The position numbers and the translations under genes are program-made. The notes beneath the pieces were generated by a model. The model did no database searches. It was not told where the DNA came from and saw nothing but the letters and a program-made list of their open reading frames with translations. This document shows positions 18,172-26,894 of a stretch of 64,000 nucleotides of DNA, in pieces; the first letter of the stretch is position 1; each line of letters begins with the position of its first letter. Source of the stretch: Xiashengella succiniciproducens (lineage in GTDB: Bacteria; Bacteroidota; Bacteroidia; Bacteroidales; Marinilabiliaceae); assembly GCF_023674465.1 (NCBI RefSeq), contig NZ_CP098400.1, positions 1,578,801 through 1,642,800 on the forward strand, read 5' to 3'.

Positions 18172-18210
18172 AAAAGGGAGGATATGAGGGATAACCGCAG
18201 CCTCCCTTTT
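18172..18210 (+). terminator. Hairpin between serC and serA (terminator or 5' leader structure)
   Basis: Perfect 10-bp stem AAAAGGGAGG (18172-18181) with CCTCCCTTTT (18201-18210) and a 19-base loop. It can end serC transcripts weakly, since the T-tract after it is interrupted. It can also cap the 5' end of the serA transcript that starts just upstream of it. Confidence 0.6.
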
Positions 18211-18257
18211 CTGTTTAATTTTTGGTTGGTTCAATTACAGGTAATAAAACGGAAATA

Positions 18258-19181
18258 ATGAAAAAAATACTGGTAGCAACAGAAAAGCCCTTTTCAAAAG
18301 TTGCCGTAGACAAGATTCGGGCCGTTGTAGAAGGCTCGGGAAACCAACTTGTACTTTGTGAGAAGTATAAGACAGAAGAAGAACTGCTTGCAGCTGTAGC
18401 AGACGTTGATGCACTTATTATCAGGTCGGATATTGTCAATGACCGTGTAGTCGAGGCTGCCAAGAATCTTAAGATCGTTGTTCGTGCCGGTGCTGGTTAT
18501 GACAATGTTGATCTTCAGGCATGTAGTGCAAAGGGTATTGTAGTTATGAATACCCCGGGTCAAAACGCCAATGCAGTTGCCGAACTTGTATTTGGTCTGC
18601 TTATATTCTCATTACGCAAGCACTTTAATGGTAGTTCCGGATCTGAATTGCGTGGAAATAATATTGGTATCCATGCTTATGGTAACATAGGTCGCTATGT
18701 TGCAAAGATTGCAGCCGGTTTTGGAATGAACGTTTACGCCTATGACCCCTTTGTTCCTGCTGAACAGATGAAGGAAGAAGGAGTTATTCCTGTTTCAAGT
18801 GTTGAGGAGCTATACAAAACCTGTCGTATAGTATCTTTGCATATTCCTGCTACTGAGCAGACTAAGAGGTCTGTTAACAAGGCTTTGTTGTCACTTATGC
18901 CGGAAGGTGCAATACTTGTAAATACAGCACGTAAGGAAGTAATCAATGAAGAGGAATTGGTGGAAGTAATGGAAAAACGCCCTGATTTCATTTACCTGTC
19001 GGACATTGTTCCAGGAAATGTGGACCATTTCAAGGGTGAGTTTGAAGGTCGTTATTTCTTTACCGCCAAGAAGATGGGAGCCCAGACCGAAGAGGCTAAT
19101 GTCAACGCCGGTGTTGCTGCAGCTAATCAAATTGTTAAGTATTTTGCAACAGGGGACGAGACTTTCAGAGTTAATCCCTGA
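18258..19181 (+). CDS. serA: D-3-phosphoglycerate dehydrogenase, short Lys-type
   Basis: 307-residue 2-hydroxyacid dehydrogenase without an ACT domain. It oxidises 3-phosphoglycerate as the first step of serine synthesis. The substrate Arg225 (NTARKEV) is present. The catalytic His of the TPH motif is replaced by Lys271/272 (TAKKMGAQ), and the Glu of DVFEEEP is absent (SDIVPG). This matches the short Lys-type enzymes found in Bacteroidota. The nucleotide loop is GIHAYGNIG. ATG 18258 is chosen over a TTG at 18222. It sits between serC and DUF1015, which supports the serine role. Confidence 0.9.
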   Translation: MKKILVATEKPFSKVAVDKIRAVVEGSGNQLVLCEKYKTEEELLAAVADVDALIIRSDIVNDRVVEAAKNLKIVVRAGAGYDNVDLQACSAKGIVVMNTPGQNANAVAELVFGLLIFSLRKHFNGSSGSELRGNNIGIHAYGNIGRYVAKIAAGFGMNVYAYDPFVPAEQMKEEGVIPVSSVEELYKTCRIVSLHIPATEQTKRSVNKALLSLMPEGAILVNTARKEVINEEELVEVMEKRPDFIYLSDIVPGNVDHFKGEFEGRYFFTAKKMGAQTEEANVNAGVAAANQIVKYFATGDETFRVNP

Positions 19182-19215
19182 TATTTTACTGATTACTTAG
19201 ACTAAACCCAATACT

Positions 19216-20466
19216 ATGGCAATAGTAAAGCCTTTTAAAGGTTTGCGTCCGCCTGCAGATATTGCAAAAGACCTGTCCTGTCTGCCTTATGATGTAATGA
19301 ATTCAAAGGAGGCGGCACAGATGGCAGCTGGAAAACCATGTTCTCTGCTTCATATCACCAGATCGGAAATTGATTGCAGAGAAGGTATAGATATCCATTC
19401 ATCTGAAGTGTACGAGAAGTCAGTAGAAAACTTCGGCTCCTTTATTGAAAAAGGATGGCTTGTTCAGGATGATGAAGAGCATTACTATATCTATGCTCAG
19501 ACTATGAACGGTCGCACACAATATGGAATTGTCGGTTGTGCTGCCTGCAAGGATTATTTTGACGGTGTAATCAAAAAGCATGAGCTTACAAGGCCCGACA
19601 AGGAAGATGACCGTATGGTACATATTCGTGTCAACAATGCTAATCTAGAGCCCGTATTCTTTTCATATAAGACAGTTCCTGAGATTGATCAGATTGTTGA
19701 TAATATTGTCAAAAATCAGGCACCTGAATATGACTTTGTTACTGAGGATGGTTTCGGTCATCAATTTTGGGTAGTCCGGGAAAAGGAGACAAACCAAAGA
19801 ATTGAGAAACTTTTTGCCGAGAAAGTACCCTGTACCTACGTTGCTGACGGGCACCATCGTACTGCTGCAGCATCCAGAATAGGTAAAGAGAAGATGGATT
19901 CTAATCCTCATCATACAGGAGATGAGGAATACAACTTCTTCATGGCAGTGCACTTCCCTGATAACCAGCTGGCTATTATTGATTACAACAGGGTAGTAAG
20001 GGATCTCAACGGTCTTGGTGAGACTGATTTCATGCTCGCATTGGGACGTTATTTTGAGGTTTCCCTTATGGGAACCGAAATATACAAGCCACAGGCCCTG
20101 CATGAGTTCGGTATGTATATATCCGGTAAATGGTACAAGCTTATTGCCAGAAAGGGGACTTATGATGATGAGGATCCAATCGGAGGACTAGATGTAACAA
20201 TTCTTTCTAAGCAAGTATTCGACAAGATACTTGGCATCACTGACCTGAGAACTACTGACAGGGTTGACTTTGTTGGTGGTATCCGGGGGCTGGGAGAACT
20301 AAAGAGAAGGGTGGACTCAGGTGAGATGAAAGTTGCCTTTGCGCTCTATCCGGTCTCGATGCAACAGCTTATAAGAATTGCAGACAGTGGCAATATAATG
20401 CCGCCAAAAACAACGTGGTTTGAACCAAAACTAAGATCAGGTCTGGTTATTCACCTTTTGTCCTGA
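19216..20466 (+). CDS. DUF1015 family protein of the serine operon
   Basis: 416-residue DUF1015 (COG4198) protein, complete. The conserved motifs KHELTR (121-126) and ADGHHR (210-215) are present; the second recalls the GHHR-type signature of ParB/Srx-fold proteins, which include free serine kinases. It starts 34 bases after serA with no terminator between, so it belongs to the serC-serA group. Such an association is common in Bacteroidota. No phosphoserine phosphatase gene is present in the window. A role in serine or phosphoserine chemistry is an inference from position and motif only. Confidence 0.85.
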   Translation: MAIVKPFKGLRPPADIAKDLSCLPYDVMNSKEAAQMAAGKPCSLLHITRSEIDCREGIDIHSSEVYEKSVENFGSFIEKGWLVQDDEEHYYIYAQTMNGRTQYGIVGCAACKDYFDGVIKKHELTRPDKEDDRMVHIRVNNANLEPVFFSYKTVPEIDQIVDNIVKNQAPEYDFVTEDGFGHQFWVVREKETNQRIEKLFAEKVPCTYVADGHHRTAAASRIGKEKMDSNPHHTGDEEYNFFMAVHFPDNQLAIIDYNRVVRDLNGLGETDFMLALGRYFEVSLMGTEIYKPQALHEFGMYISGKWYKLIARKGTYDDEDPIGGLDVTILSKQVFDKILGITDLRTTDRVDFVGGIRGLGELKRRVDSGEMKVAFALYPVSMQQLIRIADSGNIMPPKTTWFEPKLRSGLVIHLLS

Positions 20467-20495
20467 TTTGTTTCATATATTTCCCTGAATAGGGA

Positions 20496-20527
20496 GAAAG
20501 GCCCGTATCCCGGGTCTTTCTTGTTTG
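20496..20527 (+). terminator. Intrinsic terminator after DUF1015
   Basis: Stem GAAAGGCCCG (20496-20505) with CGGGTCTTTC (20511-20520), one G-T wobble, 5-base loop, then a short T-rich tract. It closes the serine operon. Confidence 0.7.
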
Positions 20528-20542
20528 AATTAGGTAATTTTG

Positions 20543-20550
20543 AAAGGAGG
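20543..20550 (+). promoter_or_regulatory. Strong Shine-Dalgarno site of yggS
   Basis: AAAGGAGG, 5 bases before the ATG at 20556. It is one of the few canonical ribosome-binding sites in this window, where most genes lack a clear one. Confidence 0.7.
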
Positions 20551-20555
20551 AAGAA

Positions 20556-21227
20556 ATGCTTGCGGAAAATTTTGATTTTGTGAAAAGGGATATCCCGGGG
20601 CATGTCAAACTGATTGCCGTTTCAAAGACCCATCCTGCTGAGACTGTCAGGGAGGCATATGATTTAGGTCAGAGAGTTTTCGGCGAGAACAAGGTTCAGG
20701 AACTTGTATCCAAGGCAGAGCAACTGCCTTCGGATATTGAATGGCATATGATTGGACATATGCAGTCCAATAAGATCAAATACATATCCCGTTTTGTTAG
20801 TCTAATTCATGGTGTAGACTCTGAAGGCCTGCTTCACAAGATCAACAATGAAGGGAGGAAGATAAACAGGGTGATTCCCTGTCTGCTTCAGGTATACATT
20901 GCAGAGGAGGAGACCAAGTTTGGTTTTTCACCGGAAGAGCTTCGCATACTGCATGGAGAGGGGGTGACTAGTGAACTGCCTTTTGTTGAAATATGCGGTT
21001 TGATGGGAATGGCAACGTTTACAGATGATTTTAATCAGGTAAGGAAGGAGTTCAGATTATTATATTCGCTTTTCACAGAACTCAAGGCAGGCTACTACAA
21101 GGATAAGCCATCTTTCAGGGAGATTAGTATGGGTATGTCGAATGACTACAAAATTGCAATTGAAGAGGGCAGCACTATGGTGAGAATTGGAAGCGCCTTG
21201 TTTGGAGATCGAAATTATTCAAAGTAA
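20556..21227 (+). CDS. yggS: YggS-family pyridoxal-phosphate homeostasis protein
   Basis: 223-residue PLP-binding protein of the YggS/PROSC family, usual length. The PLP Lys is residue 24 in IAVSKTHP. The family blocks FGENKVQEL, WHMIGHMQSNK, LMGMATF and SMGMSNDY are all present. These proteins have a TIM-barrel fold, buffer free PLP and affect amino-acid balance; no catalytic reaction is established. The strong ribosome-binding site is noted separately. A hairpin and a DHOD-like gene follow. Confidence 0.93.
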   Translation: MLAENFDFVKRDIPGHVKLIAVSKTHPAETVREAYDLGQRVFGENKVQELVSKAEQLPSDIEWHMIGHMQSNKIKYISRFVSLIHGVDSEGLLHKINNEGRKINRVIPCLLQVYIAEEETKFGFSPEELRILHGEGVTSELPFVEICGLMGMATFTDDFNQVRKEFRLLYSLFTELKAGYYKDKPSFREISMGMSNDYKIAIEEGSTMVRIGSALFGDRNYSK

Positions 21228-21242
21228 ATTACGTCCCGGAAA

Positions 21243-21262
21243 CCTGAACCAACTGGTTCAGG
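21243..21262 (+). other. Hairpin between yggS and the DHOD-like gene
   Basis: CCTGAACC (21243-21250) pairs with GGTTCAGG (21255-21262) around an AACT loop, a perfect 8-bp stem without a following T-run. It may stabilise or process the transcript, or be a factor-dependent stop. Confidence 0.4.
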
Positions 21263-21287
21263 TATGACCGGATCTAAATAATAGATT

Positions 21288-22274
21288 ATGGCAAAACTAG
21301 AAACCACTTATTTGGGATTAAAACTAAAGAATCCCGTAATAGTAGGAAGCTCAGGTCTTACAATAAGCCTTGACAAAATCAGGAAGTTTGAAGAAGCAGG
21401 TGCTGGTGCAGTGGTATTGAAGTCTTTGTTTGAAGAACAGATTACACACGAGATCGATCATGCGATATATCAGGGTGCAGGTATGGACTATCCTGAAGCC
21501 GTAGATTATGTTAAGAACTATGCGCGTAATCACAGAGTGTCTGAATATCTTGAGTTGATCAGGCAGGCAAAGGCTGAGACAAATATTCCTATTATAGCCA
21601 GTATCAATTGCTATTCATCTGACGAGTGGACAGATTTTGCCCAACAGATAGAAAGGGCAGGAGCAGATGCACTTGAGCTTAATCTGTTTATTATAAATAC
21701 TGACAAAAATAGTAATGCCTCTACATACGAGGATGTTTACTACAGAATTGCAAGTACAGTTACACAGGTGGTTTCAATACCTGTATCCATGAAACTAGGA
21801 TATTATTTCTCAAATCTGGTTGCAGTAGTTGACAAACTATCTGTATGTGGGGCAAAAGGAGTAGTTTTGTTTAATCGCTTCTATGAGCCTGATATAGATG
21901 TGAATAACCTGACGATTACTACGGCGAATGTGTTGAGTTCATCTTCAGATATCAGTCGTTCGCTAAGATGGACGGCCATCGTAAGTGATAAGGTGAGGAA
22001 TATAGATATTTCTGCATCAACAGGAGTACATGATGGGGATTCAGTTATAAAGCTTTTATTGGCTGGTGCTACAACAGTTCAGGTATGCTCTGCATTATAC
22101 AAGAAGGGACCCGAGCTGATAACTGAAATGATAGGAAGACTTCAGACCTGGATGGACGCAAAGGGCTTTGACAGTATTGAAAGGTTCAGAGGACTTATGT
22201 CTTATGCAAAAATGCAGAACCCGGCAGTATATGAGAGAGTGCAGTTTATGAAGCACTTCTCTAAGTATGAATAA
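21288..22274 (+). CDS. Dihydroorotate dehydrogenase-like flavoprotein, catalytic Cys absent
   Basis: 328-residue TIM-barrel protein of the DHOD superfamily. The FMN-barrel features ASINCYSSDEW and the late GATTVQVCSALY phosphate-binding loop are recognisable. In true DHODs the motif NxSCPN carries the catalytic Cys or Ser. Here the aligned segment is NLFIIN (132-137), with Ile at the Cys position, so pyrimidine synthesis is unlikely. It may act on another substrate. It follows yggS by 60 bases and may be co-transcribed. The family name is sure, the reaction is not. Confidence 0.8.
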   Translation: MAKLETTYLGLKLKNPVIVGSSGLTISLDKIRKFEEAGAGAVVLKSLFEEQITHEIDHAIYQGAGMDYPEAVDYVKNYARNHRVSEYLELIRQAKAETNIPIIASINCYSSDEWTDFAQQIERAGADALELNLFIINTDKNSNASTYEDVYYRIASTVTQVVSIPVSMKLGYYFSNLVAVVDKLSVCGAKGVVLFNRFYEPDIDVNNLTITTANVLSSSSDISRSLRWTAIVSDKVRNIDISASTGVHDGDSVIKLLLAGATTVQVCSALYKKGPELITEMIGRLQTWMDAKGFDSIERFRGLMSYAKMQNPAVYERVQFMKHFSKYE

Positions 22275-22377
22275 TATTAAAACGGTAAGTGTGTGGGATT
22301 TGTGTGAAAATTTATGAAGAACCGTTTGTCATAAATAAATTTCTTTGGTTAAATTGCTTATCTAAAACAGGCATGAT

Positions 22378-23304
22378 ATGAAACAAAGTTTCCTGAAATC
22401 CCATTTAGCTGTTCTTTTACTGATACTGCTTGCAATTTCATGGGGGTGCACCTGCCAGCAGCAGAAAAAAGATGGTGCAGATGAAGAAGGTATTGTTGGT
22501 TCTGTTACGATAGATAAACAGTTGTTGGATGATTTCAATAAGTCCAAGCTGATATTCTATTCATTACCTTCGCCATTGGAAACAGCTATGCTTATTAAGC
22601 GGTCCGGTGCGGGGTATAATACTGACCTGCTTAATGATTACACAAGCACTACCAGATACAATACCAATCTTAAGATGGCGCTGAATCTTGGTGTTTTTAG
22701 CACGGATATGAGCTATTCAAGTCTTTTTGATCAGACTCAGAGTACTCTTAACTTTATGGGAGCTGCCCGTCAGCTTGCTGAGAAGTTGGGTGTCCTTGAG
22801 GCTATTGATGAAGAAGTAATCCGTCAGCTTGAAGAAAACATGAACAACAGGGATGTTGTGATGGATATAATATCCGAGACATTTATGAACTCCAATGCCT
22901 ATCTTGTTGAACAGGACAGGCCAGCAATAGCTGTGATGGTTTTAGTTGGTGGATGGGTTGAAGGTCTTTATATTGCCACACAGCTGACCAATGGTTCATT
23001 GGAATCTAATCCCGAACTTATAGATCGTATAGTATATCAGAAATTGTCCTTGGAAACGGTTCTTAGTTTGCTTGAATCACACAAGACCAACCCTGACATT
23101 AGTTTTCTGATTGAAAGAATGAATGAGCTCAAAGTGATCTTTGATGAGATCAGGATTGTTACAGTTTCTGACGTTGAAGCAGAAACCCATCCCGAGCAAA
23201 AGATGACTATTCTGAAATCGGAAGCGGAAACCTTTATAACAAAAGATACGCTTAACAGGCTGTTGGATAAGATTCGTGAAATCAGAACTGAGTTTATATC
23301 ATGA
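22378..23304 (+). CDS. Conserved lipoprotein of unknown function
   Basis: 308 residues with a lipoprotein signal peptide (hydrophobic 9-20, lipobox SWGC with Cys24) and a charged linker after the Cys (KKDGADEEG). The mature domain looks mainly helical, with blocks such as LNLGVFSTDMSYSSLFDQTQ and EKLGVLEAID. I do not recognise a characterised family, though the pattern looks conserved in Bacteroidota. The stop codon overlaps the ATG of the next gene (ATGA, 23301-23304), so the two products are probably made together and act in the envelope. Confidence 0.75.
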   Translation: MKQSFLKSHLAVLLLILLAISWGCTCQQQKKDGADEEGIVGSVTIDKQLLDDFNKSKLIFYSLPSPLETAMLIKRSGAGYNTDLLNDYTSTTRYNTNLKMALNLGVFSTDMSYSSLFDQTQSTLNFMGAARQLAEKLGVLEAIDEEVIRQLEENMNNRDVVMDIISETFMNSNAYLVEQDRPAIAVMVLVGGWVEGLYIATQLTNGSLESNPELIDRIVYQKLSLETVLSLLESHKTNPDISFLIERMNELKVIFDEIRIVTVSDVEAETHPEQKMTILKSEAETFITKDTLNRLLDKIREIRTEFIS

Positions 23305-23777
23305 TATATGAAAATGCCGGATTGCTAAGAAAATCTATGCTTTTGCGACTTCTTGGCTTAACTTTAGTACTTTCAATAGCATTTATAGAGCCCTCTCAGG
23401 CTCAATGCATAAGTTTTGCCCGTAATGTCGTAAAGCCCCTTCTTGATCCTTATATCCATGATGGTAACTATAATGCTACCTATATGGAAGAAGGTGAAAG
23501 CGCTGAGCTTTACAAGACTTTTTTCAAGGGGGAAAGCTACAGATTGGTGGTGAAAGGAGTTGATGACCTGCCTCAGGTACATATTCGTCTACTTGACGAC
23601 CAGCGCAATATTATTTTTGACAACGCAAATCACAACTTTGTGAACGTATGGAACTTTGCGGCTGAAAACACAGGTACGATGATAGTCCATATTAGTATTC
23701 CTGAAAAGGAAGGTGGTGGTAAAATTGTTGGAGGGTGTGTTGCAATACTCTTTGGAGTAGAAAACAAACGGCGCTGA
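23301..23777 (+). CDS. Small exported protein, family A (paralogue of 11450-11875)
   Basis: 158 residues with an N-terminal signal peptide; an internal Met13 could be an alternative start, but the ATGA overlap with the lipoprotein gene favours 23301. The mature domain follows the same motif order as the exported protein at 11450: FKGESYRLVV, a short gap, LLDDQRNIIFD, VWNFAAENTG and CVAILFG. It is likely an all-beta domain. It ends before a bidirectional terminator shared with uvrA. Function is unknown. Confidence 0.75.
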   Translation: MIYENAGLLRKSMLLRLLGLTLVLSIAFIEPSQAQCISFARNVVKPLLDPYIHDGNYNATYMEEGESAELYKTFFKGESYRLVVKGVDDLPQVHIRLLDDQRNIIFDNANHNFVNVWNFAAENTGTMIVHISIPEKEGGGKIVGGCVAILFGVENKRR

Positions 23778-23797
23778 TTAATTGAAATAATCTTACC

Positions 23798-23827
23798 AAA
23801 AAAAGACCTCTGCTGAGGTCTTTTTTT
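23798..23827. terminator. Bidirectional intrinsic terminator between the exported protein and uvrA
   Basis: A 13-bp stem (23798-23810 with 23815-23827) with a TGCT loop. A-run on one side and T-run on the other let it stop both converging transcripts. Confidence 0.9.
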
Positions 23828-23872
23828 GTAGTATTTCTTAAGTATGTGCTGCTTTAATATGCGGGTTTCAAT

Positions 23873-26686
23873 TCACTTAAGATAAGGGGCAAGGTACATG
23901 CCCGTATATGACTCTTTTATCTTGAGCAGATCTTCAGGACGTCCCTCAAATACGAGATGACCTCCTTTATCTCCTCCCTCCGGACCAAGATCTATGATAT
24001 AGTCGGCCATCTTGATAACTTCCATATTATGTTCCACAACTACTATGGTGTGCCCCCTTGCTATCAGGTCTGCAAAGGCTTTCAACAGTTTCGCTATATC
24101 ATGGAAGTGCAAACCTGTTGTAGGCTCATCAAATATGAACATAGTAGGAGAGCTCTTCTCCATTGAAAGGAAGGAAGCAAGTTTGATACGCTGGCTCTCG
24201 CCACCACTTAGGGTACTTGACGACTGTCCCATCTTGACGTAGCCCAGGCCAACATCCACCAATGGCTGAAGGCGATTTACAACCCTCTGGGCAGTTGTAC
24301 CTTCACTTCCTCTGAAGAATTCTATAGCTTCATCTATGGTCATCTCAAGAATATCCGATACATTCTTACCCCTATGAGTGATTTCAAGAATTTCGGGTTT
24401 GAACCTTTTGCCACCGCAACTCTCGCACTTAAGTACAAGGTCGGACATAAACTGCATCTCAACCTTGATAGTACCTTCACCCTGGCATTCATCACAACGA
24501 CCTCCGTCGATATTGAATGAGAAATGTGAGGGTTTCAACCCTTCCTGTTTTGCTTGTTTCTCATCCGACATCAACTTCCTTATCTCATCCCAGGCCTTTA
24601 GATAGGTGGCAGGATTAGAACGACTTGACTTACCAATGGGGTTCTGATCAACCATCTCGACGTCGCTTATCTGGTCAATCGAACCCCTAAGCTTGTCAAA
24701 TACACCAGTCTTATCAGCAAAGCCACCTTTTAACTTTTTCAGGGCAGGGTAGAGGATGCTTTTTACTAGAGAGGACTTGCCTGAACCGCTAACACCTGTT
24801 ACAACAGTCAAAACATTAAGTGGAAACTTAACCGTAATCCCTTTAAGGTTGTTTTCACGGGCTCCTGCCACTTCGATACAGGAAGTAAAGGCCCTTCTCC
24901 TTGTGGGCAGGGCTATTTTCTCTTTCCCGGTAAGGTATTGGGTTGTGAGACTTTCAGGAACTGATGAAAGCCTGGAGAACTCGCCCTGATAGACTACCTG
25001 ACCTCCAAATTGTCCGGCACCAGGACCTATGTCTATTATTTCGTCACACGCCCTGATAATATCCTCATCATGTTCTACAACAACAAGTGTGTTGCCCAGT
25101 TTTTGCAGGTCTCTGAGTACTTGAATTAGTTTTTCCGTATCCCTTGAATGAAGACCAATACTTGGTTCATCGAGAATGTATAGCGAACCAACCAGACTGC
25201 TTCCAAGTGAGGTAGCAAGATTGATTCTCTGGCTTTCCCCTCCTGAAAGTGTCGAACTAAGCCTATTAAGTGTCAGATAGCCTAAGCCCACACGGTTTAA
25301 GAAGTCCAGCCTGCTGCGTATCTCTATCATAATCCGTTCTGCTACGGCCTTTTCATGATCGTTGAGTTCAAGACTGAAAAAGAGCTCGTAAAGTTTTGAT
25401 ACAGGCATTACTACAAGATCACTGATGCTATAGCCTGCTACTATTACCCATGAGGCCTCCTTCCGCAGACGGGTTCCCTTACATTCAGGACACTTGGTTT
25501 TACCCCTGTATCTGGCAAGCATTACTCGATTCTGAATCTTGTACAGTTTCTCCTCGAGATGCTTAAAAAAGTCATTGATACCATGGAAGTACCTGTTTCC
25601 ATCCCATAAAAGCTGCCTTTGCTCTTCTGTTAGTTCACCGTAGGGCGTATGTACCGGGAAGCCAAATTTGTGAGCATTTTGTATTAGGAGGTTCTTCCAT
25701 TCACTTAGTTTTTCTCCCTTCCAGCATGCAATTGCATCCTCATATACAGACAGACTCTTGTCGGGTACTACCAGATCTTCATCTATTCCTATCACACTTC
25801 CGAATCCCTCGCAAGTGGGACAGGCTCCTACAGGATTATTAAAGGCAAAAAGATTTTCGCTCGGTTCCTCAAAGGTGATACCGTCAGCTTCAAACCTATT
25901 TGAAAAGCTATAGGTACTTGCCTCATTCCCATCATAAACCTTTACCATCGCCTCTCCAAAACCTTCGTAGAAGGCGGTCTGTACAGAGTCTGCAATTCGG
26001 GATGTATTGTCCCTGTCGCCATGACTTACCGCAATACGGTCAACCACAAGACTTATCTCAGCATTTTTCAGGGAAGCAGTTTGGTCTTTTTCCAATACGT
26101 CACTTATTGCAACCACACCATCACTTGTTGAAATACGACTGAATCCCTGCTTATTGAGAATAGCCAGGTGTTCCTTTAGTGTCCTTCCCTCAGGTACATG
26201 CAGGGGAGCCAGGATTTCTGCCCTGGTGCCTTCCTTGTAGGAGTTTATAAAATTGACGACATCTGTAACCCTGTGACGCTTAACCTCAGTTCCCGAAACA
26301 GGTGAATATGTCTTGCCAATCCTGGCATAGAGTAGTTTTAGATAATCATATATTTCCGTTGATGTACCTACAGTAGATCTTGGATTACGTGTGTTGACCT
26401 TTTGCTCTATTGCAATTGCCGGGGGAATACCCTTAATGTAGTCAACCTCCGGCTTGTCAATGCGTCCAAGAAATTGGCGGGCATAAGCACTAAGGCTTTC
26501 AACATAGCGACGTTGACCCTCGGCATATAGGGTATCAAAAGCAAGGGAGCTCTTACCTGAGCCTGAAACACCTGTAATAACAGTGAATTTATTGCGCGCT
26601 ATATTGACTGAGATATTCTTTAGATTATGTACCCGTACACCCTTTAAGAGAATATGTGACTGGGCGTTGACTTTCTGAGAGGCCAT
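23873..26686 (-). CDS. uvrA: Excinuclease ABC subunit A
   Basis: 937-residue UvrA, usual length, the damage-recognition ATPase of nucleotide excision repair. Two ABC modules are visible, the first with GVSGSGKSSLAFDTLYAEG near the N-terminus and the second with GVSGSGKSSL. Zinc-binding motifs CPTC, CPEC/CKGT and CDEC/CESC lie in the expected places. Both signature loops LSGGESQRI are intact. It is transcribed alone and divergently from the sigma factor gene. A -7 element TATCTTTG lies at 26714. Confidence 0.97.
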   Translation of the reverse strand: MASQKVNAQSHILLKGVRVHNLKNISVNIARNKFTVITGVSGSGKSSLAFDTLYAEGQRRYVESLSAYARQFLGRIDKPEVDYIKGIPPAIAIEQKVNTRNPRSTVGTSTEIYDYLKLLYARIGKTYSPVSGTEVKRHRVTDVVNFINSYKEGTRAEILAPLHVPEGRTLKEHLAILNKQGFSRISTSDGVVAISDVLEKDQTASLKNAEISLVVDRIAVSHGDRDNTSRIADSVQTAFYEGFGEAMVKVYDGNEASTYSFSNRFEADGITFEEPSENLFAFNNPVGACPTCEGFGSVIGIDEDLVVPDKSLSVYEDAIACWKGEKLSEWKNLLIQNAHKFGFPVHTPYGELTEEQRQLLWDGNRYFHGINDFFKHLEEKLYKIQNRVMLARYRGKTKCPECKGTRLRKEASWVIVAGYSISDLVVMPVSKLYELFFSLELNDHEKAVAERIMIEIRSRLDFLNRVGLGYLTLNRLSSTLSGGESQRINLATSLGSSLVGSLYILDEPSIGLHSRDTEKLIQVLRDLQKLGNTLVVVEHDEDIIRACDEIIDIGPGAGQFGGQVVYQGEFSRLSSVPESLTTQYLTGKEKIALPTRRRAFTSCIEVAGARENNLKGITVKFPLNVLTVVTGVSGSGKSSLVKSILYPALKKLKGGFADKTGVFDKLRGSIDQISDVEMVDQNPIGKSSRSNPATYLKAWDEIRKLMSDEKQAKQEGLKPSHFSFNIDGGRCDECQGEGTIKVEMQFMSDLVLKCESCGGKRFKPEILEITHRGKNVSDILEMTIDEAIEFFRGSEGTTAQRVVNRLQPLVDVGLGYVKMGQSSSTLSGGESQRIKLASFLSMEKSSPTMFIFDEPTTGLHFHDIAKLLKAFADLIARGHTIVVVEHNMEVIKMADYIIDLGPEGGDKGGHLVFEGRPEDLLKIKESYTGMYLAPYLK

Positions 26687-26713
26687 AATTGAATCCTTTT
26701 TTCAATTGAAATG

Positions 26714-26721
26714 CAAAGATA
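26714..26721 (-). promoter_or_regulatory. Candidate uvrA promoter, -7 element
   Basis: Minus-strand TATCTTTG matches TAnnTTTG. Predicted start is near 26707, about 20 bases before the ATG. A clear -33 box is not seen, and no LexA-like site was recognised. Confidence 0.45.
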
Positions 26722-26894
26722 CCAAAGAATAAGCAGTGGGGGATTTAAGTGTATGGACAAAGCATAGTATCATCTGTTAAAAAAATGAAATTTTTTTTGG
26801 TATTATTGACATTATTTTGTTTATTCGTCTTCGTAAACCATAAAAATCAAAATGCCTATCGGAACACCTGTACAAGTTTCTAATAAATTAGGGT

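Noticed and set aside
20535-20542. TAATTTTG upstream of yggS as a -7 element
   Set aside because: Its predicted start would fall on the AAAGGAGG ribosome-binding site, and no -33 box is at the right distance.
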